64,000 nucleotides of DNA, taken from assembly GCF_965139335.1 (NCBI RefSeq), contig NZ_CBCSEL010000001.1. One strand, 5' to 3'. This DNA is from Catellicoccus marimammalium (GTDB lineage: Bacteria > Bacillota > Bacilli > Lactobacillales > Catellicoccaceae). Each line of letters opens with the position of its first letter. The first letter of the stretch is position 1. The position numbers were made by a program, and so were the translations under genes. Below are positions 36,072-44,683 of the stretch, in pieces. The notes under the pieces were generated by a model. It was not told the origin of the DNA. It did no database searches and saw only the letters and a program-made list of their open reading frames with translations.

Positions 36072-36098
36072 GCCTCGCCTTTGTGCGAGGCTTTTTTT
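36072..36098 (+). terminator. Terminator/attenuator between rpsP and rimM
   Basis: GCCTCGC (36072-36078) / GCGAGGC (36085-36091) followed by seven T residues; rimM starts 16 bases beyond it. Confidence 0.88.
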
Positions 36099-36113
36099 AC
36101 AGAAAGGATCTCT

Positions 36114-36647
36114 ATGAAAATTTTAGGTCAAACAGAATATTTAAATGTTGGAAAGATTGTCAACACTCAAGGATTAAAAGGAGAAGTACGCGTTTTAGCT
36201 GTCACCGATTTTGCAGAAGAACGTTTTGCTCCTGGCAAAGAACTTTTACTTTTTTTACCTAAAAGTAAAGAACCAATTGCCTTAACTGTAGAAACAAGTC
36301 GTCGACATAAAAATTTCTATATTTTAAAATTTGTGGGTTATGATCACATTAATGAAGTAGAAAAATTCCGTGATGGCGAACTAAAGGTAAATCGAGAAGA
36401 TACAGTAGAATTGGAAGAAAATGAATTTTACTATTTTGAAATTATTGATTGCTTAGTGGAAGATGAAACTCGTGGAGAATTAGGGAAAATTACTGAGATT
36501 TTGACTCCTGGAGCGAATGATGTTTGGGTAGTACAATCCAAAAAATATGGAGAAGTATTGATTCCTTACATTGAATCTGTAGTAAAATCAGTAGATGTAA
36601 AAAATAAAAAAGTCTTTGTTGATTTACCTGAAGGATTGATAGATTAA
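36114..36647 (+). CDS. rimM: 16S rRNA processing protein RimM
   Basis: 177 residues from ATG 36114, after AGAAAGGA; the in-frame ATG at 36081 lies inside the terminator. The N-terminal barrel has [25 protein letters not shown] (the [15 protein letters not shown] family motif with Gln for His), and the C-terminal PRC barrel has [11 protein letters not shown] and the [15 protein letters not shown] motif. RimM helps S19 binding and 30S head maturation. Its stop TAA shares its last A with the ATG of trmD, so the two are translationally coupled. Confidence 0.97.
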   Translation: MKILGQTEYLNVGKIVNTQGLKGEVRVLAVTDFAEERFAPGKELLLFLPKSKEPIALTVETSRRHKNFYILKFVGYDHINEVEKFRDGELKVNREDTVELEENEFYYFEIIDCLVEDETRGELGKITEILTPGANDVWVVQSKKYGEVLIPYIESVVKSVDVKNKKVFVDLPEGLID

Positions 36648-37375
36648 TGAAAATAGATGTATTAACTCTTTTTCCAAAAATGTTTACCGCGTTAAATGAA
36701 TCTGTGATTGGTAAAGCACAGGAAAAAGGATTATTAGAATTTTCCACACATGATTTCCGTAATTATGCTCAAAATAAGCAACATCATGTTGATGATTATC
36801 CTTATGGTGGTGGAGCAGGAATGCTACTACAAGTAGAACCGATTGATCTTTGTTTAGAAGAAGTCGTGGATAAAGAAAAAAAACCACGAGTAATCTTACT
36901 TGATCCTTCGGGAGTTCCTTTTAATCAAGCGTTAGCAGAAGATTTTGCTAAAGAAGAACAATTGATCTTTATTTGTGGACACTATGAAGGATATGATGAG
37001 CGAATTCGTGATTTAGTGACAGATGAAGTATCTTTAGGAGATTATGTCTTGACCGGTGGAGAATTAGGCGCGATGGTAATGATTGATGCAACGGTTCGTT
37101 TATTACCAAATGTACTGGGAAATCAAGAAAGTGCCAAAACAGATTCTCATTCCACTGGACTTTTAGAACATCCACAATATACCCGTCCTGCAGAGTATAA
37201 AGGAAAAAAAGTACCTGCAGTATTGATGAGTGGAAATCATGAAAAAATTCGACAATGGAAAGTGAAAGAAAGTTTACGCCGCACGTATTTACGTCGTCCA
37301 GATATGCTAGAAAAGTATTCATTAAATGAAGAAGAAGCTGAATTTTTAGCTCAAATTAAAGAAGAAGTAGAATGA
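36647..37375 (+). CDS. trmD: tRNA (guanine-N1)-methyltransferase TrmD
   Basis: 242 residues with the SPOUT trefoil-knot fold; methylates G37 of tRNAs to prevent frameshifting. The opening [26 protein letters not shown], the [15 protein letters not shown] loop, [32 protein letters not shown] (AdoMet-binding knot) and [15 protein letters not shown] are all present. Coupled to rimM; the 3' end of the gene forms part of the terminator. In many relatives rplS follows directly, but here it lies 2.3 kb away behind its own promoter. Confidence 0.98.
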   Translation: MKIDVLTLFPKMFTALNESVIGKAQEKGLLEFSTHDFRNYAQNKQHHVDDYPYGGGAGMLLQVEPIDLCLEEVVDKEKKPRVILLDPSGVPFNQALAEDFAKEEQLIFICGHYEGYDERIRDLVTDEVSLGDYVLTGGELGAMVMIDATVRLLPNVLGNQESAKTDSHSTGLLEHPQYTRPAEYKGKKVPAVLMSGNHEKIRQWKVKESLRRTYLRRPDMLEKYSLNEEEAEFLAQIKEEVE

Positions 37376-37398
37376 TTTTTTCATTCTGCTTTTTTTTA
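37366..37398 (+). terminator. trmD terminator
   Basis: AGTAGAATGA (37366-37375, the last codons of trmD) / TCATTCTGCT (37381-37390) followed by T8. Confidence 0.9.
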
Positions 37399-37483
37399 AT
37401 CTAAAAATTTAAAAAATAAAAAAATGAAATCATATGTTTCTATTACAATAAGAAATAAAATAAATAGATAAAAGGAGTCTTTT

Positions 37484-38668
37484 ATGAAGAAAGTATTATT
37501 TCATTCACTTTTGATTTGTAATTTATTTTTGATTTCAAGTTGTGGGACTTCAGGAGGAGAAAAGGAATCTAAGAACAGTGATTCAAGTGCTTCTCAAGAA
37601 CAAATCAATAAGAAAAAACAAAATCAAAAGAAAAAAGAAAATAAGCAAGAAAATAAAGAGAAAGATGAGAGTAATAAGGGAAATCAACTCAATCCAACGA
37701 AACCGATTTCCTTATCTGAAATTCAGAAGGAAAAAATCAATCAAGAGATGGTAAGATATTGTAATACTATGGCAAGTAGAAATCAAATGATGTTATCACG
37801 TGAAGGTTTTATAACACCACGTGGTGTGGAAGGTGGAACATATACTGTAAATACTCAAGATGGTCCTGCTCATATTTTTGATCATCCATCAGGATTGAAC
37901 GTTGTTGGTAAGGAGACATTTTATACCCCAACAGAAGATGGTTCAGGCGTACAAAATGATAGAGGAATTAGTGATGTTAAACCAAATACAGAAATAAAGA
38001 GATATGTTTGGTGTAATAATGGAAAGGTATACGAGTGGACTACACGAACAGATGGTACTATAGAAGATATGAAATTACAGGGATGGTATACATTATATAA
38101 AGATGGTGAACGATTAGCTAAAGAAGATGTTACTTTCCACGAAACAAAAGACAAAGAGATGCAAAAAGAATATATTCGTATTTTTGATGAAGTGAAAGCA
38201 AATTCTACCAAAAATAGTTCCGGAGAACAAGGAAAATGGAATAAAAATAAATCAGTGGAATTGGATCGTTTTATGCAGCAATGGTCTCAAAAGATGAATC
38301 AAAAATATAGTCCTGGAACAATTAATACAGAAAAAGACTATATTATGATGGCATTTAAGAGTATGTCTAATAGAAAAAATTTGGTAGAAGGTACAGAATG
38401 TTATGTCCCACAATATAAAGGAAAAGATTTTGATTATACTTGTGGTCAACCACAAAATAAAGATCAATATCAAGTGGTTGCATGCTATGGTCCAGCAGAA
38501 ATTAAATTTGAAGATGGAAATTCTGAAAAACCACATTACTATATTTTTGCTATCCGAGATAATAAAGGAATTGTTTTTAATTGTGATGATGAAAATGGTT
38601 CTATTAGACAAACTTCCAATCAAGAATTACAAGAAGGATTTGCTAAAATTGTTGAACAAAAAAAATAA
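37484..38668 (+). CDS. Large lipoprotein with Lys/Asn-rich linker and DUF4767-like C-terminal domain
   Basis: 394 residues. Signal peptide ending in the lipobox LISSC (Cys about 20). The next ~60 residues are Lys/Glu/Asn/Gln-rich and low-complexity. A middle segment (about 80-230) is predicted beta-rich (GTYTVNTQDGPAHIFDHPSG, KVYEWTTRTDGTIEDMKLQGWYTLYKDG). The C-terminal domain (about 255-394) starts DRFMQQWSQKMNQKYSP and contains YYIFAIRDNKGIVFNCDDENG, resembling DUF4767 domains of Lactobacillales lipoproteins. AAAAGGAG precedes the ATG. Monocistronic; function unknown. Confidence 0.75.
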   Translation: MKKVLFHSLLICNLFLISSCGTSGGEKESKNSDSSASQEQINKKKQNQKKKENKQENKEKDESNKGNQLNPTKPISLSEIQKEKINQEMVRYCNTMASRNQMMLSREGFITPRGVEGGTYTVNTQDGPAHIFDHPSGLNVVGKETFYTPTEDGSGVQNDRGISDVKPNTEIKRYVWCNNGKVYEWTTRTDGTIEDMKLQGWYTLYKDGERLAKEDVTFHETKDKEMQKEYIRIFDEVKANSTKNSSGEQGKWNKNKSVELDRFMQQWSQKMNQKYSPGTINTEKDYIMMAFKSMSNRKNLVEGTECYVPQYKGKDFDYTCGQPQNKDQYQVVACYGPAEIKFEDGNSEKPHYYIFAIRDNKGIVFNCDDENGSIRQTSNQELQEGFAKIVEQKK

Positions 38669-38697
38669 GAGGGAGAAAAATCTTCCTCTTATTTTTG
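38663..38697. terminator. Bidirectional terminator between the lipoprotein gene and the TerC gene
   Basis: AAATAAGAGG (38663-38672) / CCTCTTATTT (38685-38694), flanked by A and T runs. Confidence 0.88.
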
Positions 38698-39438
38698 TAC
38701 TTTTCTGACTTTATAATAATGATAAGCTACAGTAAAACCAATTACGCTCACAACAATAACAAAGAAAACAGACGTTGGTAATTCAAATCCGATTTGCGGA
38801 ATAGATAAGAATAATTTTACAGCGATAATTAAAATTAAAACATAAGCCATCGTTTCTAATTCTGGAATTTTTTCCATTAATTTAGTAATGATTTCCGCAA
38901 TTCCACGCATACTTAAGATCCCAATCATTCCCCCAATTAAAATGACTACTGGGTTTGGTGATAAAGCTAAAGAAGCTAGGACAGAATCAACAGAAAAGAC
39001 AATATCCATTAATTCAATACTAATAACTACTTTCCAAAACAAGGCTTTACCTGAAGATTTTACCTTATTAACATGAATTTCTTCTTCTTCATGTTTTCCT
39101 TTTTTGATTTCATATAGGTGGCGAATCGCTAAATAGAATAGATAAGCGGCACCTAAAATTTTAATCCATTCCATGTGAATTAAATAAGCACCCAGTCCGA
39201 TAATAATGAAGCGGAATAAGTAAGCACCCCATAATCCATAAATTAAAGATTTTTGTTGCTCTTTTTCGGTTGGTAATTGTTTTGTTTGTGCTGCTAATAC
39301 GACAGCGTTATCTACAGATAATAAACATTCCATAATGACTAAAGTGAAAATAATCATCCAGTCACTAGGTTCACATAGCGCTTCTTTCCAGTTCGCCAAA
39401 TGGAAGAAAGGCGCATATAAAGATTCTAAAAATTGCAT
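38689..39438 (-). CDS. TerC-family integral membrane protein
   Basis: 249 residues from ATG 39438 (AAGGAGG four bases upstream; the ATG at 39462 has none). About seven helices. The family acidic signatures are present: MECLLSVDNAVVLAA (about 36-50, Asp in the membrane) and SIELMDIVFSVDSVLASLA (about 138-156), two DN/DS motifs that face each other. TerC proteins are linked to tellurite resistance and more recently to manganese efflux and metalation of exported enzymes. Mn2+ export is plausible; no yybP-ykoY riboswitch is evident in the short upstream region. Confidence 0.9.
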   Translation of the reverse strand: MQFLESLYAPFFHLANWKEALCEPSDWMIIFTLVIMECLLSVDNAVVLAAQTKQLPTEKEQQKSLIYGLWGAYLFRFIIIGLGAYLIHMEWIKILGAAYLFYLAIRHLYEIKKGKHEEEEIHVNKVKSSGKALFWKVVISIELMDIVFSVDSVLASLALSPNPVVILIGGMIGILSMRGIAEIITKLMEKIPELETMAYVLILIIAVKLFLSIPQIGFELPTSVFFVIVVSVIGFTVAYHYYKVRKVQK

Positions 39439-39529
39439 AGTTCCTCCTTTATAAGCATACAAATTTTAACCATTTTTTAGTGTACCATAGATAAGAAAAA
39501 ATTGCTTAAAAGAGTTTTGAAAAATTTCC

Positions 39530-39558
39530 TTTACACTCGATTTTACTTATGATATATT
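39530..39558 (+). promoter_or_regulatory. rplS promoter
   Basis: TTTACA (39530-39535), a 17-base spacer and TATATT (39553-39558), about 88 bases before the rplS start. Confidence 0.7.
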
Positions 39559-39565
39559 AGGTAAA

Positions 39566-39625
39566 GAGTTTTGAACTCATATTACGAGTATTCCGCTGTA
39601 GATTCAACACTCTATACGAATGCTT
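39566..39625 (+). ncRNA. Probable L19 leader (ribosomal protein leader of rplS)
   Basis: The leader between the promoter and the ribosome site contains a long-range pairing of GAGTATTC-like (39585-39592 region) with GAATGCTT (39618-39625 region), enclosing a smaller hairpin. A short structured L19 leader directly before rplS is known from Firmicutes. The assignment rests on position and pairing, not on a covariance model. Confidence 0.45.
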
Positions 39626-39646
39626 TAGAAAAAAGGGGAAAATAAA

Positions 39647-39994
39647 ATGAATCCATTAATTCAAGAATTAACACAAGAACAATTACGTTCAGATATTCCT
39701 GACTTCCGTCCTGGGGACACTGTTCGTGTACACGCGAAAGTAGTTGAAGGAACTCGTGAACGTATCCAAATCTTCGAAGGCGTTGTTATCAAACGTCGTG
39801 GTGCTGGAATTAGCGAAACTTATACAGTTCGTAAAATTTCAAACGGTGTTGGGGTTGAACGTACATTCCCATTACACACTCCACGTGTAGAAAAAATCGA
39901 AGTAACTCGTCACGGTAAAGTTCGTCGTGCTAAATTATACTACCTACGTAACTTACATGGTAAAGCAGCACGTATCAAAGAAATCCGTCGCTAA
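39647..39994 (+). CDS. rplS: 50S ribosomal protein L19
   Basis: 115 residues, standard length. [36 protein letters not shown] and the C-terminal [18 protein letters not shown] are diagnostic. L19 lies at the 30S-50S interface (bridge B8). The ribosome site AAAAGGGG precedes the ATG. Monocistronic, with its own promoter and leader and a strong terminator. Confidence 0.98.
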   Translation: MNPLIQELTQEQLRSDIPDFRPGDTVRVHAKVVEGTRERIQIFEGVVIKRRGAGISETYTVRKISNGVGVERTFPLHTPRVEKIEVTRHGKVRRAKLYYLRNLHGKAARIKEIRR

Positions 39995-40004
39995 TCAGAA
40001 ATTT

Positions 40005-40036
40005 AAAAGAGTCACAGTCGTGGCTCTTTTCTTTTA
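40005..40036 (+). terminator. rplS terminator
   Basis: AAAAGAGTCAC (40005-40015) / GTGGCTCTTTT (40020-40030), four-base loop, T-rich tail. Confidence 0.9.
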
Positions 40037-40067
40037 TGAAAAAATGCAAATAATTTTAGTTTTAGTG

Positions 40068-40095
40068 TTGTTTTGTAGCTAAATTATGTGATAAT
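40068..40095 (+). promoter_or_regulatory. Candidate promoter of the YitT-family gene
   Basis: TTGTTT (40068-40073), a 16-base spacer and GATAAT (40090-40095), 50 bases before the start. Confidence 0.5.
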
Positions 40096-40144
40096 AAAAG
40101 AGAGCATAGAGAAAAAATAAAATATAAGAAAAGAAGGTGGAGAA

Positions 40145-41035
40145 ATGGAGAACAAACGTTCGTTTTTCATGCGTTATCAAATGATTACGCGTTTTGTTAT
40201 TGTCATTTTTACAGGAATTATTTCAGCGATTGCGGTAAATGATTTTCTTGTTCCAGGTGATGTATTTGCCGCAGGGGTAACTGGGGTAGCTCAGTTGTTA
40301 GAAGGATTGTTTTCATTTTTACACATTCCAATGAAGACTGGGATCTTAATCTTCTTGATTAATATTCCGATTATGATTCTAGGATGGGTGAAATTAGGAA
40401 AACAAAATACCATTTATAGTATTTTGACGGTTTTCTCAGTTTCATTCTTTACAACAATCATCCCACAAACAACAATTACAGATAACCAATTAATGAACTC
40501 ATTAATGGGTGGAGTTCTTTTAGGGATGGCTGTTGGGCTATGTTTGAAATTCGGTTTTACGACCGGTGGTTTAGATATTGTCTCTTTAGTACTTTCTAAG
40601 ACTACTGGAAAAACTGTAGGTAGCTTTATGATGTTAATCAATATGTTAATTGTTATTTTTGCTGGTATTTTCTATAACTTAGCGAGTGCATTATATACAA
40701 TTATCTGTATTTTTGCGATGACTCAGGTCATTGACTTGATTCATACAAGTCACCAAAAACTAACTGCTTTTATTACAACAAGCAAAGCAGAAGAAGTAAA
40801 ACAATCAATCTTAAAAGATTTAGTTCGTGGTTTTACTCTAATGCCATCTGTAGGTGGTTATAGTGGTCAAGACACAATGACAATTATGATTGTTATTTCT
40901 CGCTATGAATTATATGATTTAGAACAAGCAGTTTACACTGTAGATGAAAATGCGTTTGTAAATATCGTTCCAACACAAACAGTATTGGGTCGCTTCTATA
41001 ATGAGGATGAACAGAAAGCAATAAAACGAAAATAG
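40145..41035 (+). CDS. YitT family membrane protein (DUF161/DUF2179)
   Basis: 296 residues. Five to six hydrophobic helices with the family motif NDFLVPGDVFAAGVTGVAQLL (about 36-56) and GFTTGGLDIVSLVLSK (repeat of the same GG-x-x-G theme), then a C-terminal cytosolic DUF2179 domain (about 205-290: KLTAFITTSKAEEVKQSILKDLVRGFTLMPSVGGYSG and the NAFVNIVPTQTVLG motif). Transport function is suspected but substrate unknown. Start after AAGGTGGAG. Monocistronic. Confidence 0.92.
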   Translation: MENKRSFFMRYQMITRFVIVIFTGIISAIAVNDFLVPGDVFAAGVTGVAQLLEGLFSFLHIPMKTGILIFLINIPIMILGWVKLGKQNTIYSILTVFSVSFFTTIIPQTTITDNQLMNSLMGGVLLGMAVGLCLKFGFTTGGLDIVSLVLSKTTGKTVGSFMMLINMLIVIFAGIFYNLASALYTIICIFAMTQVIDLIHTSHQKLTAFITTSKAEEVKQSILKDLVRGFTLMPSVGGYSGQDTMTIMIVISRYELYDLEQAVYTVDENAFVNIVPTQTVLGRFYNEDEQKAIKRK

Positions 41036-41040
41036 TGAAA

Positions 41041-41077
41041 AAGTTCCAAAGTAATGTAAACTTTGGAACTTTTTTTA
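41041..41077. terminator. Terminator between the YitT gene and the convergent CPBP gene
   Basis: AAGTTCCAAAGT (41041-41052) / ACTTTGGAACTT (41060-41071) followed by T residues; usable from both sides. Confidence 0.92.
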
Positions 41078-41752
41078 TATCAAAATACTAATGAAATTGT
41101 TTAAAGCATGAGCGCCAAAAGATAGTAAAACATTATTATTGTTGCGACTATACAGTAAGCTGAGCATCCACCCATTCCAAATATAAGGCAAAGCTTGTGG
41201 CCACTGACTAAAGGATGAAATGTGAATCAGCCCAAAAAGGAAAGAAGATATTAAAATAAGCATCCATTTTGGAAATTTAGTACTGAATTGGCCAATTATT
41301 ACTTCACGGAAAAATAATTCTTCATTAAAAGGCCCAATCAAACTAACAGTTAGCATAAATAAAAAGTTAGATAAAGGACTACCTACTTTTAATAAAGAAT
41401 CAACAGCAGCTTGATTTTCCGTTTGAATAAAAGATAAAAAGATAGATCCAACTAACATTAAGATAAAAGTGAAGATAATTTTTCCTAGACTTTTCCAAAT
41501 TCTATTTTTTATCAATTGTAAATCATTTTTTAATTCTTGATAGAAAATCAAGATACCCAAGCTCATACACAACAAATGAAAAATAAAAAAGCCATATTGG
41601 CGTAACATTTCTGCATTCATTAAAGAACAATGGAAGATTTGTTGATAAAAAGAGCTGGATAGAGGAGCAAGAGTATATCCTAAACAAAGATATACAAATA
41701 GAAAAGCAATAATTTTACTCATTGGAGTTGCTAAAAATCTTTTTTGTTTCAT
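41075..41752 (-). CDS. CPBP family intramembrane glutamic endopeptidase (CAAX/Abi)
   Basis: 225 residues with about six or seven helices. The catalytic motifs are visible: EELFFREVIIGQF (E-E-x-x-x-R, about 144-156), FLFGLIHISSF (F-x-x-x-H, about 172-182), and GAHALNN (H-x-x-x-N/D). The Firmicutes family includes bacteriocin self-immunity and Abi proteins as well as housekeeping proteases. No bacteriocin-like small ORF lies next to it that I could see. AAGGAGG precedes the start. It is divergent from the DUF59 gene. Confidence 0.88.
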   Translation of the reverse strand: MKQKRFLATPMSKIIAFLFVYLCLGYTLAPLSSSFYQQIFHCSLMNAEMLRQYGFFIFHLLCMSLGILIFYQELKNDLQLIKNRIWKSLGKIIFTFILMLVGSIFLSFIQTENQAAVDSLLKVGSPLSNFLFMLTVSLIGPFNEELFFREVIIGQFSTKFPKWMLILISSFLFGLIHISSFSQWPQALPYIWNGWMLSLLYSRNNNNVLLSFGAHALNNFISILI

Positions 41753-41816
41753 TATTTCCTCCTTTTTTGATATATTAGCATAGAAGGAAAAAAAGAAAAA
41801 GAAGAGAGGAAAGATT

Positions 41817-42143
41817 GTGAATTATACAGAAGAGCAAATTGAAGAAATTAAAGAAGATATTTTAGAAGCTTTAGAGACTGTAATTGACCCTGAATTAGGT
41901 ATCGATATTGTTAATTTAGGATTAGTATATAAAATTGAATTAAATGAAGAAGGACATCTGTATATTGAAATGACATTAACTACAGTAGGTTGTCCTTTAG
42001 CAGATGTGTTGATCCAAGGAGTTAAGGACGCGATGACAGAAGTGGATGAAGTGAAAACCGTAGAAGTAGAGCTAGTTTGGTCTCCAGCTTGGACAACCGA
42101 TCGTATGAGTCGATATGCTCGTATCGCATTAGGAGTGCATTAA
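41817..42143 (+). CDS. DUF59/MIP18-family iron-sulfur assembly protein (SufT/PaaD-like)
   Basis: 108 residues from a GTG after GAGAGGAAAG. The MIP18 fold is complete: ILEALETVIDPELGIDIVNLGLVYKIEL, MTLTTVGCPLADVLIQGV with the conserved cysteine, and VELVWSPAWTTDRMS. Such proteins aid Fe-S cluster maturation. It stands alone here rather than in a suf operon. Terminates at a hairpin facing the LCP gene. Confidence 0.93.
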   Translation: MNYTEEQIEEIKEDILEALETVIDPELGIDIVNLGLVYKIELNEEGHLYIEMTLTTVGCPLADVLIQGVKDAMTEVDEVKTVEVELVWSPAWTTDRMSRYARIALGVH

Positions 42144-42145
42144 AA

Positions 42146-42178
42146 AACTCGGTAGTATTTACTACCGAGTTCTTTTTT
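42146..42178. terminator. Bidirectional terminator between the DUF59 gene and the LCP gene
   Basis: AACTCGGTAGT (42146-42156) / ACTACCGAGTT (42161-42171), four-base loop. Confidence 0.93.
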
Positions 42179-43449
42179 TATGAATCCCATTCTACATCAT
42201 AGGCAGGATAAGTATTTGGATCCATTTCACCATTACTATGGAACTTATAAGATTTTTCATCACGTTTATCAGGTTTATCTAATCCTAACTGAACACGTAA
42301 ACGATGACGAATAAAGGCTAAACTATCTTTTTTCAAAGCAACAAAACTTTCTCCATTATAAGTAAAGCCACTCCAATCAAAAGTATAGTTGGTAATATGA
42401 ATTCCTGTTTTTAATGCTTCTGATGCTAAACCTAAAATAATAGGTCGAGGCATATTTGTTTTAATATGACCATTTAATGTTTGTAGAACTTTCGCATACT
42501 TAGTTAAAGAAGCAGATTCCATTGCTCGATTTACAATCGCACCAATTACTTCTTGTTGACGTTTTCCTCGTTGAATATCATCATCAATATGACGTGTACG
42601 AGAAAAGGCTAAAGCTTCTTCACCATTCAATAATTGATGTTTTCCTTCTTTAAATGTAATGTTCATTTTACCATTTGCATCTTGCTCTGTTAAATTAAAA
42701 GGTACATCGATATAAATACCACCAAAAGCATTTACGACATCTTCCAACGTATCAAAATCCACACGAACATAATAGTCAATTGGGATATCCAATAATTTTT
42801 CTACAGCATCAATTGTTCCTTCTTCTTGAGCAATAGAATAGGCAGAATTGATTTTTCCAGTTGTATTATAATTCTTTTGTTTCATTGTGACATACGTATC
42901 ACGTGGAATGGAAACCATTGAGGTATCTCCATTTTTAGGATTGTAAGTACAAACAATCATACTATCTGTACGTGTTGTAGACAGATGTCTTTCTTTTGTA
43001 TTATCAATTCCCATAATTAAAATCGAAATGGGTTTATCTACTGTTTCTAATTTCAAATCGTCATCACTATCTTTTTCAGTAGGTAAGGCTTTATAAGAAT
43101 TATCGAGTAATTGATTTGCATGATTTATTGTATAGCCAACATAAAAACAAGTGACACATCCTAAAACAGTAAGTAGAATCACAACACAACGTAAAATCGT
43201 TTTCTTCCAGTCTATATTTTTCTTTTGTGGTTGTGGTTCTTCTTCTTCGTTTGTAGGAGTTTCTTCTTTTGGCTTCTTCTCCGGATCATCAAAATCAGTG
43301 ATAGATAACTTTTTCATATTCTCATGGAAAGAAGTCATATCAATCGCTGAAGTAGAATCTGACTTTGATTCTTGACTACCTTTAGAAGAATCATCAGAAA
43401 CAGGGAGAGAATCCTCTACGTGTTTATTATCTTCTCTTTTTTCTGTCAA
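42178..43449 (-). CDS. LytR-CpsA-Psr (LCP) family glycopolymer ligase
   Basis: 423 residues from a TTG at 43449 (AAAGGA nine bases upstream); the ATG at 43458 directly abuts that site. A long acidic cytosolic tail (about 1-80) precedes one membrane helix (about 87-108). The extracellular LCP domain has ILIMGIDNTKERHLSTTRTDSMIVCTY (arginines and Asp of the polyprenyl-phosphate pocket), MVSIPRDTYV, GKINSAYS, and LAFSRTRHIDDDIQRGKRQQEVI. LCP enzymes move wall teichoic acid from undecaprenyl phosphate to peptidoglycan. Its position facing tagH supports that role. Confidence 0.93.
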   Translation of the reverse strand: MTEKREDNKHVEDSLPVSDDSSKGSQESKSDSTSAIDMTSFHENMKKLSITDFDDPEKKPKEETPTNEEEEPQPQKKNIDWKKTILRCVVILLTVLGCVTCFYVGYTINHANQLLDNSYKALPTEKDSDDDLKLETVDKPISILIMGIDNTKERHLSTTRTDSMIVCTYNPKNGDTSMVSIPRDTYVTMKQKNYNTTGKINSAYSIAQEEGTIDAVEKLLDIPIDYYVRVDFDTLEDVVNAFGGIYIDVPFNLTEQDANGKMNITFKEGKHQLLNGEEALAFSRTRHIDDDIQRGKRQQEVIGAIVNRAMESASLTKYAKVLQTLNGHIKTNMPRPIILGLASEALKTGIHITNYTFDWSGFTYNGESFVALKKDSLAFIRHRLRVQLGLDKPDKRDEKSYKFHSNGEMDPNTYPAYDVEWDS

Positions 43450-43562
43450 AAAAATCATTCCTTTAAAATTTTAAAAATCTACAACTTCTATCATACTAAA
43501 GATTATGCTATTTGAAAACTATAAAAAGGAAGATGAAGAAAGATTTAACAATGAAACGCCTT

Positions 43563-43591
43563 TTGCAAAACCTTTTCGATTATGTTAAAAT
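43563..43591 (+). promoter_or_regulatory. Promoter of the teichoic acid cluster
   Basis: TTGCAA (43563-43568), a 17-base spacer and TAAAAT (43586-43591). It lies downstream of earlier in-frame start codons and so supports the tagH start at 43635. Confidence 0.7.
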
Positions 43592-43634
43592 TTTTGAGAA
43601 AATTACAATGTACAAAAAGATAGGAAGAAGTAAA

Positions 43635-44669
43635 ATGCAACCAGCAAAAAGAAATGAAATAAAAGTACAATTTGATTTAGTAACCAAAGAATTTGATTTA
43701 GCAAAAAAAAAATCAGATAAGGTGAAAGCACTTTTTCATTTGAATAGAGAAGAAATTCCAACTTTTTGGGCTTTGAAAGGAATTAGTTTTAAAGTTTATA
43801 GTGGAGAAGCCATTGGACTTATTGGGATTAACGGAAGTGGGAAATCTACTCTTTCTAATGTTCTGTCTGGTATTATTCCTGAGACTACAGGAGAAATGAC
43901 TGTTAATGGTGAGACTTCTATTATTGCTATTGGCGCTGGACTAAAAGGAAATTTAACAGGAATTGAAAATATTCGCTTTAAAGCCTTAATGAATGGATTG
44001 AATGAACAAGAAATTGAGGAAAATATGAATTCTATCATTGAATTCGCGGATTTAGGAGATTTTATTTACCAACCTGTTAAAAATTATTCAAGTGGGATGA
44101 AATCACGTTTAGGTTTTGCGATTGCAGTCCATCAAGATCCGGATATTTTGATAATAGATGAAGCTCTTTCTGTTGGAGATGAGACCTTCTATCAAAAATG
44201 TGTAAATAAAATTTTCGAATTTAAAAAACAAGGAAAAACAATCTTTTTTGTCAGCCACTCTTTAGGTCAAATAGAAACTCTATGTGATAAGGTAGTATGG
44301 ATGCATTACGGTGATATGCGTTTATTTGGCCCTACAAATGAAGTTTTGGCGGAATATAGACAATTCATTCAATGGTTTAAACAATTGAGTGAAGAAAAAA
44401 AGAGTGAATATCAGAGACAAGAAAAAGAAAAACAAAAAAATTTCTCATTACAAAAAATGCTGGAGCAAAGAGTAGAAATAGAACAAAGAGATCAAATTCA
44501 AGAAGTAATGAATAAAAAGAAAAGTTCAGATAAGTTGGATGTAATATCGAAAATAATTTTATTTGTTTTAATAGTAATTTATTGTTTTGGATTATTAAAT
44601 ATACTAAATCCTCATTTTGTTCATCATATTCTTCGAACTGTTCATCATATTCTTCGCATGTTTTTATAA
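43635..44669 (+). CDS. tagH: Teichoic acid export ABC transporter, ATP-binding subunit TagH
   Basis: 344 residues from ATG 43635 (AGGAAGAAG upstream and promoter just before it). The N-terminus [26 protein letters not shown] is the TagH/Wzt-type lead, then Walker [10 protein letters not shown], signature [11 protein letters not shown], Walker [17 protein letters not shown] and switch [10 protein letters not shown]. After the nucleotide-binding domain comes a charged coiled coil and one C-terminal membrane helix (about 305-325), as in Bacillus TagH but much shorter outside. The last codons contain a 21-base tandem duplication. With TagG it flips the polymer across the membrane. Confidence 0.93.
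   Translation: MQPAKRNEIKVQFDLVTKEFDLAKKKSDKVKALFHLNREEIPTFWALKGISFKVYSGEAIGLIGINGSGKSTLSNVLSGIIPETTGEMTVNGETSIIAIGAGLKGNLTGIENIRFKALMNGLNEQEIEENMNSIIEFADLGDFIYQPVKNYSSGMKSRLGFAIAVHQDPDILIIDEALSVGDETFYQKCVNKIFEFKKQGKTIFFVSHSLGQIETLCDKVVWMHYGDMRLFGPTNEVLAEYRQFIQWFKQLSEEKKSEYQRQEKEKQKNFSLQKMLEQRVEIEQRDQIQEVMNKKKSSDKLDVISKIILFVLIVIYCFGLLNILNPHFVHHILRTVHHILRMFL
44618..44659 (+). repeat. 21-base tandem duplication at the 3' end of tagH
   Basis: TGTTCATCATATTCTTCG occurs at 44618-44635 and again at 44639-44656, period 21, in frame, giving the protein VHHILR twice just after the membrane helix. The three spacer bases differ. Confidence 0.9.
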
Positions 44670-44683
44670 GAGGATAATATATC

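Noticed and set aside
36062..36262. Plus-strand open frame overlapping the rimM start
   Set aside because: It begins inside the rpsP-rimM terminator and is out of frame with the recognisable RimM domain.
37542..37754. Plus-strand open frame in the lysine-rich part of the lipoprotein gene
   Set aside because: Frame-shifted reading of an A-rich low-complexity segment; the lipoprotein frame has the signal peptide and continues for 394 codons.
41075..41752. CPBP protease as bacteriocin immunity protein
   Set aside because: No small double-glycine-leader peptide gene or bacteriocin exporter is adjacent, so only the family name is supported.
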